Shown here: one piece after another, positions 1 through 5,698 of the stretch
How the letters are laid out: each line of letters starts with the position of its first letter
How positions within the stretch are numbered: position 1 is the first letter of the stretch
Assembly (NCBI GenBank): GCA_913775215.1
Contig: CAJYKO010000227.1
Span: forward strand, 1-7,105
Length of the DNA: 7,105 bases
Origin: an uncultured Devosia sp.
Lineage (GTDB): Bacteria > Pseudomonadota > Alphaproteobacteria > Rhizobiales > Devosiaceae
Reading direction: 5' to 3'
Program-made: the position numbers and the translations under genes
Notes under the pieces: generated by a model
Databases searched by the model: none
Told to the model about the DNA's origin: nothing
What the model saw: the letters and a program-made list of their open reading frames with translations, nothing else

Positions 1-1013
1 TGGCCGGCCCGATCCTCTTGGGCGGTGTCGCTGTCGTGCTCGGTCTTCTGCCCGATTGGCTGGGGCATGACGTGCTAGGGCCGGCGGGCGGCGCTATTCT
101 CGGCGAACCCATCGAGAGCCATCTGACCCTTGCGCTCGATATCGCGAGCCCATTGCTCTGGCTTTCCGCGATCACCTGGCTGGCTTCGGTTCTGGTCTTC
201 CAGAAGAGCCAGGCCATCCGGGCGGTCTTGCGGCGTTTCAACACTGTCTTGCCATCTGCCTATCGGCTGTTCGACGTCTTGATGTTTGGATTGATCCGGA
301 TGGCAGGCGCGGTGACGCGAGCGCTGCACCATGGCCGCCTCGAATTCTATCTCGTCACCCTCTTCATGTGCCTCGCGCTGGCGCTGTTCGTGCCCATGCT
401 GGCGCTTGGTGGCTTCGATTGGATGGTGCCGACGGCTGATCTGGGGGATTGGACCAAGCGGCTGGTCATGCCCGATCTGCAAGTGCACGAATGGGGGATC
501 GTGATCCTGGCTATGCTGGGCCTTGTGGCCGTGCTGGTGGCGCAGAGCCGCCTTATCGCCATCCTGTCGCTCGGCATTCAGGGAACGGCGCTGGCATTGA
601 TCTTCCTGCTTTTCGGGGCACCGGACCTAGCCTTCACCCAGCTCATGGTCGAGATCCTCTCCGTCGTCATTCTCACCATTGTCATGACCAATCTCCGGCT
701 CGATGCGCGGGATCACCGGCCGTTCGAGGATTGGGCGCGCGATGGTACGATTGCGGTGGTCTGTGGCGCAGGCGTGAGCCTTTTGCTCATGCTGGTCCTG
801 AGTGGCGCGCTCAATAATCGGCTGGCCGAATTCTTCACCCAGACCAGCGTGCCAATCGCGCATGGTGCCAATATCGTCAACGTTATCCTCGTCGATTATC
901 GCGGCTTCGATACCTTGGGTGAAATCTCCGTGGTCATGGGGGCGGGGATCGCCATTCTTGCGCTTTTGCGGCGACGCCGGTCAAAGGCGCTGCAGGGAGA
1001 AAATTCCCAATGA
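1..1013 (+). CDS. mrpA: Na+/H+ antiporter subunit MrpA, C-terminal part (5' end outside window)
   Basis: C-terminal third or so of the large MrpA (MnhA/PhaA) subunit of the Mrp cation/proton antiporter, an inner-membrane relative of complex I subunit NuoL. The frame is open from base 3 with no stop, so the TTG at 18 is an internal Leu codon, not a start. Two accessory domains found in MrpA are visible. An MbhD/DUF4040 segment has the motif GAPDLAFTQLMVE (about residues 200-212 counted from base 18); its acidic residue lies in a membrane helix and probably serves the proton path. An MbhE segment contains VDYRGFDTLGE (about 292-302). At least seven hydrophobic helices can be seen, and the end is basic (RRRRSK). 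The stop overlaps the mrpB start in ATGA. MrpB is a separate gene, so this is not the fused MrpA-MrpB form. Full MrpA proteins usually have about 800-960 residues, so most of the NuoL-like part is missing here. Confidence 0.95.
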   Translation, partial: AGPILLGGVAVVLGLLPDWLGHDVLGPAGGAILGEPIESHLTLALDIASPLLWLSAITWLASVLVFQKSQAIRAVLRRFNTVLPSAYRLFDVLMFGLIRMAGAVTRALHHGRLEFYLVTLFMCLALALFVPMLALGGFDWMVPTADLGDWTKRLVMPDLQVHEWGIVILAMLGLVAVLVAQSRLIAILSLGIQGTALALIFLLFGAPDLAFTQLMVEILSVVILTIVMTNLRLDARDHRPFEDWARDGTIAVVCGAGVSLLLMLVLSGALNNRLAEFFTQTSVPIAHGANIVNVILVDYRGFDTLGEISVVMGAGIAILALLRRRRSKALQGENSQ

Positions 1014-1435
1014 ACTCTCTGCTTTTCCGCACCGCGGCGCCGCTGATCGTGGCCACCATGCTGGTATTCTCGGTCTATATCTGCCTGCGCGGGCACAATG
1101 AGCCGGGCGGCGGTTTTATCGGTGGGCTGATCGCGGCCTCCGCCATTGCCGTCTATGGCATGGCATCGGGCGTGCCGGCAGTACGGCGCGCCCTGCGGCT
1201 CGACCCCATGGCGATTGCCGGATCTGGCGTTTTGCTGGCCGGGTTTTCGGGCCTGATCAGCATTTTCATCGACGCGCCGTTTCTGACCAGCATCTGGCTC
1301 TATCTCGATCTCGGGGAAACCGTGGTGCCGCTGTCAACGCCGCTCTTTTTCGACCTTGGCGTCTATCTGACCGTCTTCGGCACGCTTTCGGCAGTCGCCA
1401 TGGCGCTCGAAAGCGATCCCGAGGAGGAGCTCTGA
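1010..1435 (+). CDS. mrpB: Na+/H+ antiporter subunit MrpB
   Basis: MrpB (MnhB) subunit of the Mrp antiporter, 141 residues, the usual length. About four membrane helices are visible (roughly 9-26, 35-53, 67-88, 112-134). The family hallmark is the RGHNEPGGGFIGGL stretch at residues 27-40, with conserved His29, Glu31 and a Gly-rich turn; a second conserved patch, FFDLGVY, lies at 113-119. The protein ends in an acidic tail (DPEEEL). The start overlaps the mrpA stop (ATGA), with AGGGAGA nine bases upstream as ribosome binding site. The stop shares one base with the mrpC ATG (TGATG), and GAGGAGGAG at 1421-1429 inside mrpB serves as the mrpC ribosome binding site. MrpB is needed for assembly or activity of the hetero-oligomer; it has no known enzymatic activity alone. 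Confidence 0.97.
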   Translation: MNSLLFRTAAPLIVATMLVFSVYICLRGHNEPGGGFIGGLIAASAIAVYGMASGVPAVRRALRLDPMAIAGSGVLLAGFSGLISIFIDAPFLTSIWLYLDLGETVVPLSTPLFFDLGVYLTVFGTLSAVAMALESDPEEEL

Positions 1436-1812
1436 TGGATTATGTATTGGCCGCCCTCGTCGGAGTTTTCATCGCGCTGGGCGTTTATCTCCTATTGTCG
1501 CGCTCGGTCGTCCGCATGCTTTTGGGCATGACGATCCTCGGCAATGGTGTGAACCTGTTGATCTTTACAGCCGGGCGGGTGACGCGCGGCGTGGCGCCGA
1601 TCGTGCCGGAAGGGCTCGACGCGCCGGTTGGACCGATCGCCAATCCGCTGCCGCAGGCGCTGATCCTGACCGCGATCGTCATCGGCTTTTCCATGTTCGC
1701 CTTTCTGCTGGTTTTGGCCTATCGCGCCTATAAAAGCCTCGATGCCGACAATACCGACCGCATGCGTCTTGCCGAGCCGGACGATGCGCCGCAGCCGCCG
1801 TTGAGCTACTGA
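1435..1812 (+). CDS. mrpC: Na+/H+ antiporter subunit MrpC (NuoK-like)
   Basis: MrpC (MnhC), a small membrane subunit homologous to complex I NuoK, 125 residues. Three membrane helices are expected (about 3-22, 27-46, 75-97). Family motifs seen are RMLLGMTILGNGVNLLIF (27-44), with the Gly/Asn pattern of NuoK helix 2, and NPLPQALILTAIVIG (70-84) opening helix 3. The C-terminal tail is hydrophilic and rich in Asp and Pro. The ATG overlaps the mrpB stop by one base and has a strong purine-rich ribosome binding site just upstream. Only two bases separate its stop from the mrpD ATG. In the antiporter it sits beside MrpD and MrpA and probably shapes the proton or ion path. Confidence 0.97.
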   Translation: MDYVLAALVGVFIALGVYLLLSRSVVRMLLGMTILGNGVNLLIFTAGRVTRGVAPIVPEGLDAPVGPIANPLPQALILTAIVIGFSMFAFLLVLAYRAYKSLDADNTDRMRLAEPDDAPQPPLSY

Positions 1813-1814
1813 TT

Positions 1815-3407
1815 ATGGAAGACCTCGCGCACGCGGCGCTGCCACCCGCCATGATCGAGACCGCAACCGCAATCGGGGATTGGCTGATCGTCCTGCCGAT
1901 CCTTCTGTCGCTGCTGGGGGCTGCTTTCCTGATGGTTCTTCGCCGGCAGCGGGGCGCGCCGGTGATCGGCGCAGTGCTCATCGTCGGCGGCGTGATCGCG
2001 GCCGATGTCGGACTCCTCTTGCGAATTCTCGCCGATGGGCCGCTCAGCATGACCATGGGTCGCTGGCTGCCGCCATTTGGCATATCGCTGACTGCCGATC
2101 TCTTCAGTGCCGGCTTTGCCCTGGCGGCGGCCGTGGTGACCCTCGTGGTCGTTCTCTATGCCGAGATGGGCCGGGATGCCGAAAAAGGGCGCGACGGCTT
2201 CCATTCCATGGTGCTGCTGCTGCTTGCCGGGGTGAGCGGGGCGTTCCTCACCGGCGATCTCTTCAACCTGTATGTCTGGTTCGAAGTGATGCTGATCGCT
2301 TCGTTCGGGCTGATCGTGCTCGGTGGGACGCCGTTGCAGATCGATGGCGCGATCAAATATGGCTTCATCAATTTCCTCGCGACGACACTGTTTCTGCTGG
2401 CGCTAGGTCTGACCTATGGTCTTCTCGGCGCGCTCAACATGGCCGATATCATCCGCGTCGCACCTGAGGCCAATCCGGCAGCGCTGACCGGCATTGCGGC
2501 GATCCTCCTGCTGGCCTTTGGCACGAAAGCTGCGGCCTTTCCGGTCAATGCCTGGCTGCCTGCCTCCTATCACACGCCCTTGCCGGCCGTGTCGGCTCTC
2601 TTTGCAGGACTTTTGACCAAGGTCGGCGCCTATGCCCTGCTGCGAACCCTGATTGCGCTCTTGCCGCAAAGCCGGGATCTGCTGGAGCCGGTCCTGGTGG
2701 GGCTGGCGATCACGACGCTGCTGATTGCGCCGCTCGGCGCGATTGCCGAAACCAATCTGCGCCGGGCTGCAGGGTTCTTCGTCATTTCCGGGATCGGCGC
2801 AATCCTGGCGGGGCTGGCCTTGCCCAGCCGTGAAGGCATTGCCGGCGCCGGCCTCTATATTTTCCACGCCATGCTCTCGGTGACCGCGCTTTATCTTATC
2901 GTTGGCCTGATCGAGCAGCGGACTGGCGAGCGGGATACGCGTCGCATGGGCGGGCTTTTTGTGACGAGCACGCCGCTATCGATCCTGTTTTTCGGAACGA
3001 TCCTGGCCATTGCCGGCGTGCCGCCATTCCTTGGATTCTGGCCCAAGCTCCTCCTGCTGCAAGCGGGCGTTGTCGAAGCGGGCGAGAATTGGATTGGCTG
3101 GGCACTGGTCCTTGCGCTCGTTATCAATGCCGTGCTGACCCTGATCGCGGGGACGCGGATCTGGGCGCATATCTTCCTGCGCAATGGCCCGGAGGGTGTG
3201 GCTGGCGCGCTTGAGCCGATGGCTTTACGGCCCTGGACCGGGCGGGCGCGGCTTGCCATGGGGTCGACGCTCCTGCTGTGCGGGGTGATCTTTGCCATCA
3301 GCCTCTGGCCCAATCCGATGATGGAAGTGGGGCAAAAGGCATCAGCGGAGCTTCTGGATACGAGCCGCTATGTCGATGCCGTCGGGCTTGCAGAGGTGAT
3401 GCCATGA
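1815..3407 (+). CDS. mrpD: Na+/H+ antiporter subunit MrpD (proton-conducting, NuoM/N-like)
   Basis: MrpD (MnhD), the second complex-I-like antiporter subunit, 530 residues, slightly long for the family. The proton_antipo_M core is clear. Glu157 in YVWFEVM matches the conserved helix-5 glutamate, Lys238 in FGTKAA the helix-7 lysine, and Lys269 in LLTKVGAY the next buried lysine. NAWLPASYHTPLPAVSA (245-261) is the family signature around the broken helix, and GVPPFLGFWPK (401-411) carries the late Lys411. These charged residues form the proton channel in NuoM/N and MrpD. About 14 membrane helices are expected. No strong ribosome binding site precedes the ATG, so translation probably relies on coupling to mrpC two bases upstream. 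A second ATG at 1851 (residue 13) is possible but has no better binding site. The stop overlaps the mrpE start in ATGA. Confidence 0.97.
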   Translation: MEDLAHAALPPAMIETATAIGDWLIVLPILLSLLGAAFLMVLRRQRGAPVIGAVLIVGGVIAADVGLLLRILADGPLSMTMGRWLPPFGISLTADLFSAGFALAAAVVTLVVVLYAEMGRDAEKGRDGFHSMVLLLLAGVSGAFLTGDLFNLYVWFEVMLIASFGLIVLGGTPLQIDGAIKYGFINFLATTLFLLALGLTYGLLGALNMADIIRVAPEANPAALTGIAAILLLAFGTKAAAFPVNAWLPASYHTPLPAVSALFAGLLTKVGAYALLRTLIALLPQSRDLLEPVLVGLAITTLLIAPLGAIAETNLRRAAGFFVISGIGAILAGLALPSREGIAGAGLYIFHAMLSVTALYLIVGLIEQRTGERDTRRMGGLFVTSTPLSILFFGTILAIAGVPPFLGFWPKLLLLQAGVVEAGENWIGWALVLALVINAVLTLIAGTRIWAHIFLRNGPEGVAGALEPMALRPWTGRARLAMGSTLLLCGVIFAISLWPNPMMEVGQKASAELLDTSRYVDAVGLAEVMP

Positions 3408-3883
3408 ACGGGATTTTCCTCGGGGTCGTCCTCGCGCTTATCTGGGCCGGCATTACCGGCAATTTCTCGGGCCTCAACCTCTTGTTCGGCGGGGTAATCG
3501 GTGCCGGCGCGATCCTTCTGTTGCGCTATTCGCTGCAGCAGCGCGGCACGCTGAGGAGGGCAGGCAAGGCCATTTCGCTGGGCCTCTTTTTCCTTGTCGA
3601 CCTGATGATGAGCGCGCTGCGCGTGGCGCTGATCGTGCTGCGGCCCGATATCCGCTCGGCCATCCGCCCCGCTATCATTGCCGTGCCCCTCACGGTCAAA
3701 TCCGATGCCGAGATCACGCTTCTGGCCAATATGATCACGCTGACGCCCGGCACGCTCAGCATCGACGTTGCCGAGGACCGGTCCGTTTTGTTCGTCCATG
3801 CCCTGTCGATCAAGAGCGACGCCGAACTGATCGACGGCATCAAGAACGGCTTCGAGGCGCGGATCGGAGAAATCTTCAAATGA
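3404..3883 (+). CDS. mrpE: Na+/H+ antiporter subunit MrpE
   Basis: MrpE (MnhE) subunit, 159 residues, matching the usual family size of about 160. Two N-terminal hydrophobic stretches (about 2-18 and 22-41) and one at 57-79 anchor it in the membrane; a soluble domain follows. The hallmark is LANMITLTPGTLSIDV (107-122), followed by VLFVHAL (128-134), typical of MrpE. The frame is open further upstream (to 3278 with a non-family extension of 42 residues inside mrpD), but the ATG at 3404 overlaps the mrpD stop (ATGA), has AGAGGTG five bases upstream, and gives the family N-terminus, so it is preferred. The gene ends in ATGA shared with mrpF. MrpE is required for full antiport activity in characterised Mrp systems; its exact role is unclear. 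Confidence 0.96.
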   Translation: MNGIFLGVVLALIWAGITGNFSGLNLLFGGVIGAGAILLLRYSLQQRGTLRRAGKAISLGLFFLVDLMMSALRVALIVLRPDIRSAIRPAIIAVPLTVKSDAEITLLANMITLTPGTLSIDVAEDRSVLFVHALSIKSDAELIDGIKNGFEARIGEIFK

Positions 3884-4191
3884 GCGTTTCACAGTTCATC
3901 GAACTGAGCAGTCTGATCGCGCTGGTCTTGCTCAGCGCCGCGCTGCTGTTGTCGATCGTCCGGATCGCCATCGGGCCGACGCTGGCGGATCGGGTCCTGG
4001 CGCTCGATTTGATGACCGTTGTGGCCATGGGCTTTATCGGCGCCATTGCCATCCGCACCGGCCTGACGCTCTATCTCGACATTGCCATCGCCATCGCCTT
4101 GCTGGGCTTTCTCGCGACGGTTGCCTTGGCGCGATATATCCTGCGGCGTGGGCTTAAGGAAGATGCCGCAATGGAGGCGCAATCAAAGTGA
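3880..4191 (+). CDS. mrpF: Na+/H+ antiporter subunit MrpF
   Basis: MrpF (MnhF/PhaF) subunit, 103 residues, with three membrane helices (about 8-30, 41-60, 64-88). The family signature is IGPTLADRVLALDLM (31-45), with conserved Asp37, Arg38 and Asp43, followed by YLDIAIAIALLGFLATVALARY (65-86). Its short tail is charged. The start overlaps the mrpE stop (ATGA) with GGAG about ten bases upstream. The stop overlaps the GTG start of mrpG. In experimental Mrp systems this subunit is a membrane component of the assembled complex, and related PhaF/YufC proteins have also been linked to bile-salt export; here the full operon context argues for a structural antiporter subunit. Confidence 0.96.
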   Translation: MSVSQFIELSSLIALVLLSAALLLSIVRIAIGPTLADRVLALDLMTVVAMGFIGAIAIRTGLTLYLDIAIAIALLGFLATVALARYILRRGLKEDAAMEAQSK

Positions 4192-4538
4192 GAGATATCG
4201 TTCTCTGCCTTGGAGGCGGCCTATTGATTCTGGGGGCGATATTCACGCTCATCGCTGCACTTGGAGTCATTCGCCTGCCTGACCTCTACACGCGGATGCA
4301 CGCTGCCTCCAAGGCAGGCACTGTGGGCGGCGGCTTAATTCTTTTGGCCGTTGCGCTGGTGAGTCTGGATGCCGCAGTTGCTTTGCGCGCCTTGATCGGC
4401 ATTCTGTTTTTGTTGCTGACCACACCCATTTCTGCGCATCTGCTGGCCAGGGCTAGTTACCTGGCCGGACACGACCTTGGGGAAAGTACCGTCAGGGATG
4501 ATCTCAAGACACGATTGGAACAAAATTCTCGCTCATGA
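4188..4538 (+). CDS. mrpG: Na+/H+ antiporter subunit MrpG
   Basis: MrpG (MnhG/PhaG/YufB), the last subunit of the operon, 116 residues. Three membrane helices are seen (about 5-28, 45-61, 63-82). The signature GVIRLPDLYTRMHAASKAGT lies at 26-45, and the second family motif TTPISAHLLARAS at 78-90 closes helix 3. The start is GTG rather than ATG; it lies in GTGA shared with the mrpF stop and has GGAGG at 4173-4177 upstream, and the family N-terminus begins right there. The tail after residue 95 is hydrophilic. The operon appears to end here: the next gene is 124 bases away behind an AT-richer promoter region. No clear intrinsic terminator follows. Confidence 0.96.
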   Translation: MRDIVLCLGGGLLILGAIFTLIAALGVIRLPDLYTRMHAASKAGTVGGGLILLAVALVSLDAAVALRALIGILFLLLTTPISAHLLARASYLAGHDLGESTVRDDLKTRLEQNSRS

Positions 4539-4565
4539 ATAACCCCGAATGAACTCCGTTTATAT

Positions 4566-4589
4566 TGCAGTTGAGAGTTGCGTACTGCA
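4566..4589. repeat. Inverted repeat upstream of mucR (TGCAGT-N12-ACTGCA)
   Basis: A perfect inverted repeat with 6-base arms (4566-4571 and 4584-4589) and a 12-base centre, in the spacer between mrpG and mucR. It covers the likely -35 region of mucR, so it could be an operator for MucR itself or another dimeric regulator. As an RNA hairpin it would be weak and is not followed by a T run, so it is not a good mrp terminator. Confidence 0.4.
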
Positions 4590-4606
4590 CTAAACAGAAT
4601 TAGATA
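4578..4606 (+). promoter_or_regulatory. Candidate mucR promoter
   Basis: TTGCGT (4578-4583) and TAGATA (4601-4606) are separated by 17 bases, a reasonable -35/-10 pair for the housekeeping sigma factor. An alternative pair is TTGAGA (4571-4576) with CAGAAT (4595-4600), spacing 18. The region 4541-4660 is about 43% GC by count, clearly lower than the genes around it, and has several TA steps (TTTATA, TTAGATAT, AATAAATAT). MucR proteins prefer AT-rich DNA with TA steps and often repress their own gene, so autoregulation is likely but inferred. The hexamers are weak matches. Confidence 0.35.
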
Positions 4607-4662
4607 TGCAATACGGTCGCCACTGCCCTGTTGCGATTCAATAAATATCGGAAGGTTACAAC

Positions 4663-5085
4663 ATGAACGACAACAACGCTCCGGCGGATGTGGGTGGGTT
4701 CGATCTCGTCGAACTGAGCGCTGACATCGTTTCGGCCTATGTGAGCCATAACGCCGTGAGCCCCTCGGACTTGACCAAGCTGATTGCCGATGTGCATGGC
4801 GCATTGCGCTCACTCAGCAGCAATGAAGTGCCGGCTCCGGTCGAAGACCTCAAGCCCGCAGTGCCCGTGCGCAAGTCGGTAGCTGCCGACTACATCATCT
4901 GCCTCGAGGACGGGAAGAAGTTCAAGTCGCTCAAGCGCCACCTGCGCACGCACTACAATCTCTCGCCCGAGGAATACCGTGAGAAGTGGGGCCTGCCGGC
5001 CGATTATCCCATGGTTGCGCCAAACTATTCGGCGACCCGGTCAAAGCTCGCCAAGGACAATGGCCTGGGCCGTAAAGCTGGTTAA
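4663..5085 (+). CDS. mucR: MucR/Ros family zinc-finger transcriptional regulator
   Basis: MucR/Ros-type DNA-binding regulator of 140 residues, the usual size. The N-terminal part (about 13-50: LVELSADIVSAYVSHNAVSP onward) is the family oligomerisation region; a variable linker follows (52-73). The C-terminal zinc finger starts at Cys80 (YIICLEDGKKFKSLKRHLRT), then SPEEYREKWGLPADYPMVAP (101-120), which is near-invariant. The metal ligands appear to be Cys80, Asp83, His93 and His97: Asp replaces the second Cys of Ros, and the position of Ros His97 is Tyr98. Such Cys-Asp-His-His sites are known in family members. MucR proteins bind AT-rich DNA as H-NS-like silencers and control exopolysaccharide, motility, virulence and cell-cycle genes. 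GGAAGG (4650-4655) lies seven bases before the ATG. The gene stands alone between two spacers. Confidence 0.96.
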   Translation: MNDNNAPADVGGFDLVELSADIVSAYVSHNAVSPSDLTKLIADVHGALRSLSSNEVPAPVEDLKPAVPVRKSVAADYIICLEDGKKFKSLKRHLRTHYNLSPEEYREKWGLPADYPMVAPNYSATRSKLAKDNGLGRKAG

Positions 5086-5129
5086 GTGCGCAACGCGAAG
5101 GTTTTTGGCGTTCTCGGCAAGACCTGCGC

Positions 5130-5153
5130 AAGTGCAAATGGTTATAGGCACTT
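5130..5153. repeat. Inverted repeat downstream of mucR (AAGTGC-N12-GCACTT)
   Basis: A perfect inverted repeat with 6-base arms (5130-5135 and 5148-5153) and a 12-base, A/T-rich centre, 45 bases after the mucR stop. It has the same arm and gap lengths as the repeat upstream of mucR. It may be a protein-binding site or a weak RNA stem; no T run follows. Confidence 0.35.
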
Positions 5154-5175
5154 CTCGATATTTGAGTTGATGCCA

Positions 5176-5194
5176 AAGTCGATCTGATCGACTT
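5176..5194. repeat. Perfect 19-base palindrome (AAGTCGATC-T-GATCGACTT)
   Basis: Two 9-base arms are exact reverse complements around a single central T. As DNA this is the best operator-like palindrome of the window; as RNA it would form a 7-base-pair stem with a 5-base loop. It lies seven bases before the larger hairpin at 5201-5226. It could be a binding site for a dimeric regulator or part of a 3' end structure for the mucR transcript. The symmetry itself is certain; the role is not known. Confidence 0.5.
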
Positions 5195-5200
5195 CTCTCT

Positions 5201-5226
5201 TAGTGGTCGCCCTCGGGCGGCCACTA
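5201..5226 (+). terminator. Long GC-rich hairpin after mucR, likely terminator
   Basis: The arms at 5201-5212 and 5215-5226 pair over 12 positions with a single G-T wobble (TAGTGGTCGCCC with GGGCGGCCACTA), giving a very stable stem and a tiny loop. It is followed not by a strict T run but by T-rich sequence (GTTTACC, then T5 and T6 tracts to 5266). It is the most probable end of the mucR transcript, about 115 bases after the stop codon. The missing immediate T tract keeps confidence moderate; an mRNA-stabilising 3' structure is the alternative. Confidence 0.45.
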
Positions 5227-5296
5227 TGCGTTTACCCCTTCATTTCTCGCCATTTTTACCTTTTTTACCGCAAGTTATCCCCGGGGTGGAAAATCT

Positions 5297-5327
5297 CTGT
5301 CAGGATGTAGGAATATTGTCCTATGAT
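5297..5327 (+). promoter_or_regulatory. Candidate promoter with overlapping inverted repeat before the DnaA-like gene
   Basis: TATGAT at 5322-5327 matches the -10 consensus in five of six positions. The best -35 match is CTGTCA (5297-5302), with a long spacing of 19. Between them lies TAGGA-ATATTG-TCCTA (5308-5323), an exact inverted repeat whose right arm runs into the -10, where a bound repressor would block RNA polymerase. Transcription would start only a few bases before the ATG candidates at 5336 and 5342, so the mRNA would have almost no leader. The motif matches are seen; promoter function is inferred. Confidence 0.35.
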
Positions 5328-5341
5328 GTCGGGGGATGTCT

Positions 5342-5698
5342 ATGCGAATCGAAACATTCAGAACTGGAGCGGCGCAATCCGCGCCGCCTCGAAAGCGCGG
5401 CGATTTCGGCCTGGCCGAAGTATTGGCCCTGATATCCCGAGAGAAGGATATACCTATCCGGCTGCTGGTGCACGTTTCTCGTTGCAGGGCGGACACCGCG
5501 CGGGCGCGGCAGTTGGCCATGTATCTCGCCCATGTGGTCAAAGGCATTAGCCTGACGGCAATCGGGACTGCCTTTGGACGTGATAGGACTACCGTCTCCT
5601 ATGCCTGCGGGTTGATCGAGGACCTGCGGGACGATCCGGAGTTTGACGCCGAACTAGACCGGCTCGAAGGCCTCCTCAAGGAGATGCGTCATGGTTGA
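5342..5698 (+). CDS. Stand-alone DnaA domain IV-like DNA-binding protein
   Basis: A 118-residue protein consisting almost wholly of the C-terminal DNA-binding domain of the replication initiator DnaA, without the AAA+ ATPase. After a 20-residue basic start, residues 23-98 align with DnaA domain IV: ARQLAMYLAHVVKGISLTAI (55-74) is the basic-loop exit and helix region, with Arg56-Gln57 matching E. coli Arg407-Gln408, and FGRDRTTVSYA (78-88) is the DnaA signature helix-turn-helix. Thr83/Thr84 and Ala88 keep base- or backbone-contacting positions, but E. coli His434 is replaced by Arg82 and one Gly is lost. The tail is acidic and helical. ATG at 5342 is preferred because GGGGGA (5331-5336) is correctly spaced for it; ATG at 5336 would add two residues but sits directly on that site. 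The stop overlaps the next gene by eight bases. It probably binds DNA; its target and role are unknown. Confidence 0.88.
   Translation: MRIETFRTGAAQSAPPRKRGDFGLAEVLALISREKDIPIRLLVHVSRCRADTARARQLAMYLAHVVKGISLTAIGTAFGRDRTTVSYACGLIEDLRDDPEFDAELDRLEGLLKEMRHG

Noticed and set aside
18..20. TTG as the start of the first gene
   Set aside because: The frame is open to the window edge and the protein aligns with the C-terminal part of MrpA, so the true start lies upstream.
2403..2867. Open frame on the - strand inside mrpD, with similar ones at 1806-2204, 2891-3313 and 3368-3892
   Set aside because: GC-rich coding DNA gives long antisense frames; composition is low complexity and the + strand genes are certain.
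3278..3403. Upstream extension of mrpE inside mrpD
   Set aside because: The extra 42 residues are Cys/Arg-rich and unlike MrpE; the ATG at 3404 gives the family N-terminus and the ATGA overlap.
4539..4562. Intrinsic terminator directly after mrpG
   Set aside because: No stable hairpin followed by a T run is present; mrp transcription may end by another mechanism or read on.
5336..5338. ATG at 5336 as the start of the DnaA-like gene
   Set aside because: The only ribosome binding site (GGGGGA, 5331-5336) touches this codon; the in-frame ATG at 5342 has proper spacing. A leaderless start at 5336 cannot be fully excluded.
5226..5432. 68-codon + strand frame across the spacer and the DnaA-like start
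   Set aside because: It has no ribosome binding site and no family resemblance, and overlaps the DnaA-like gene in another frame.
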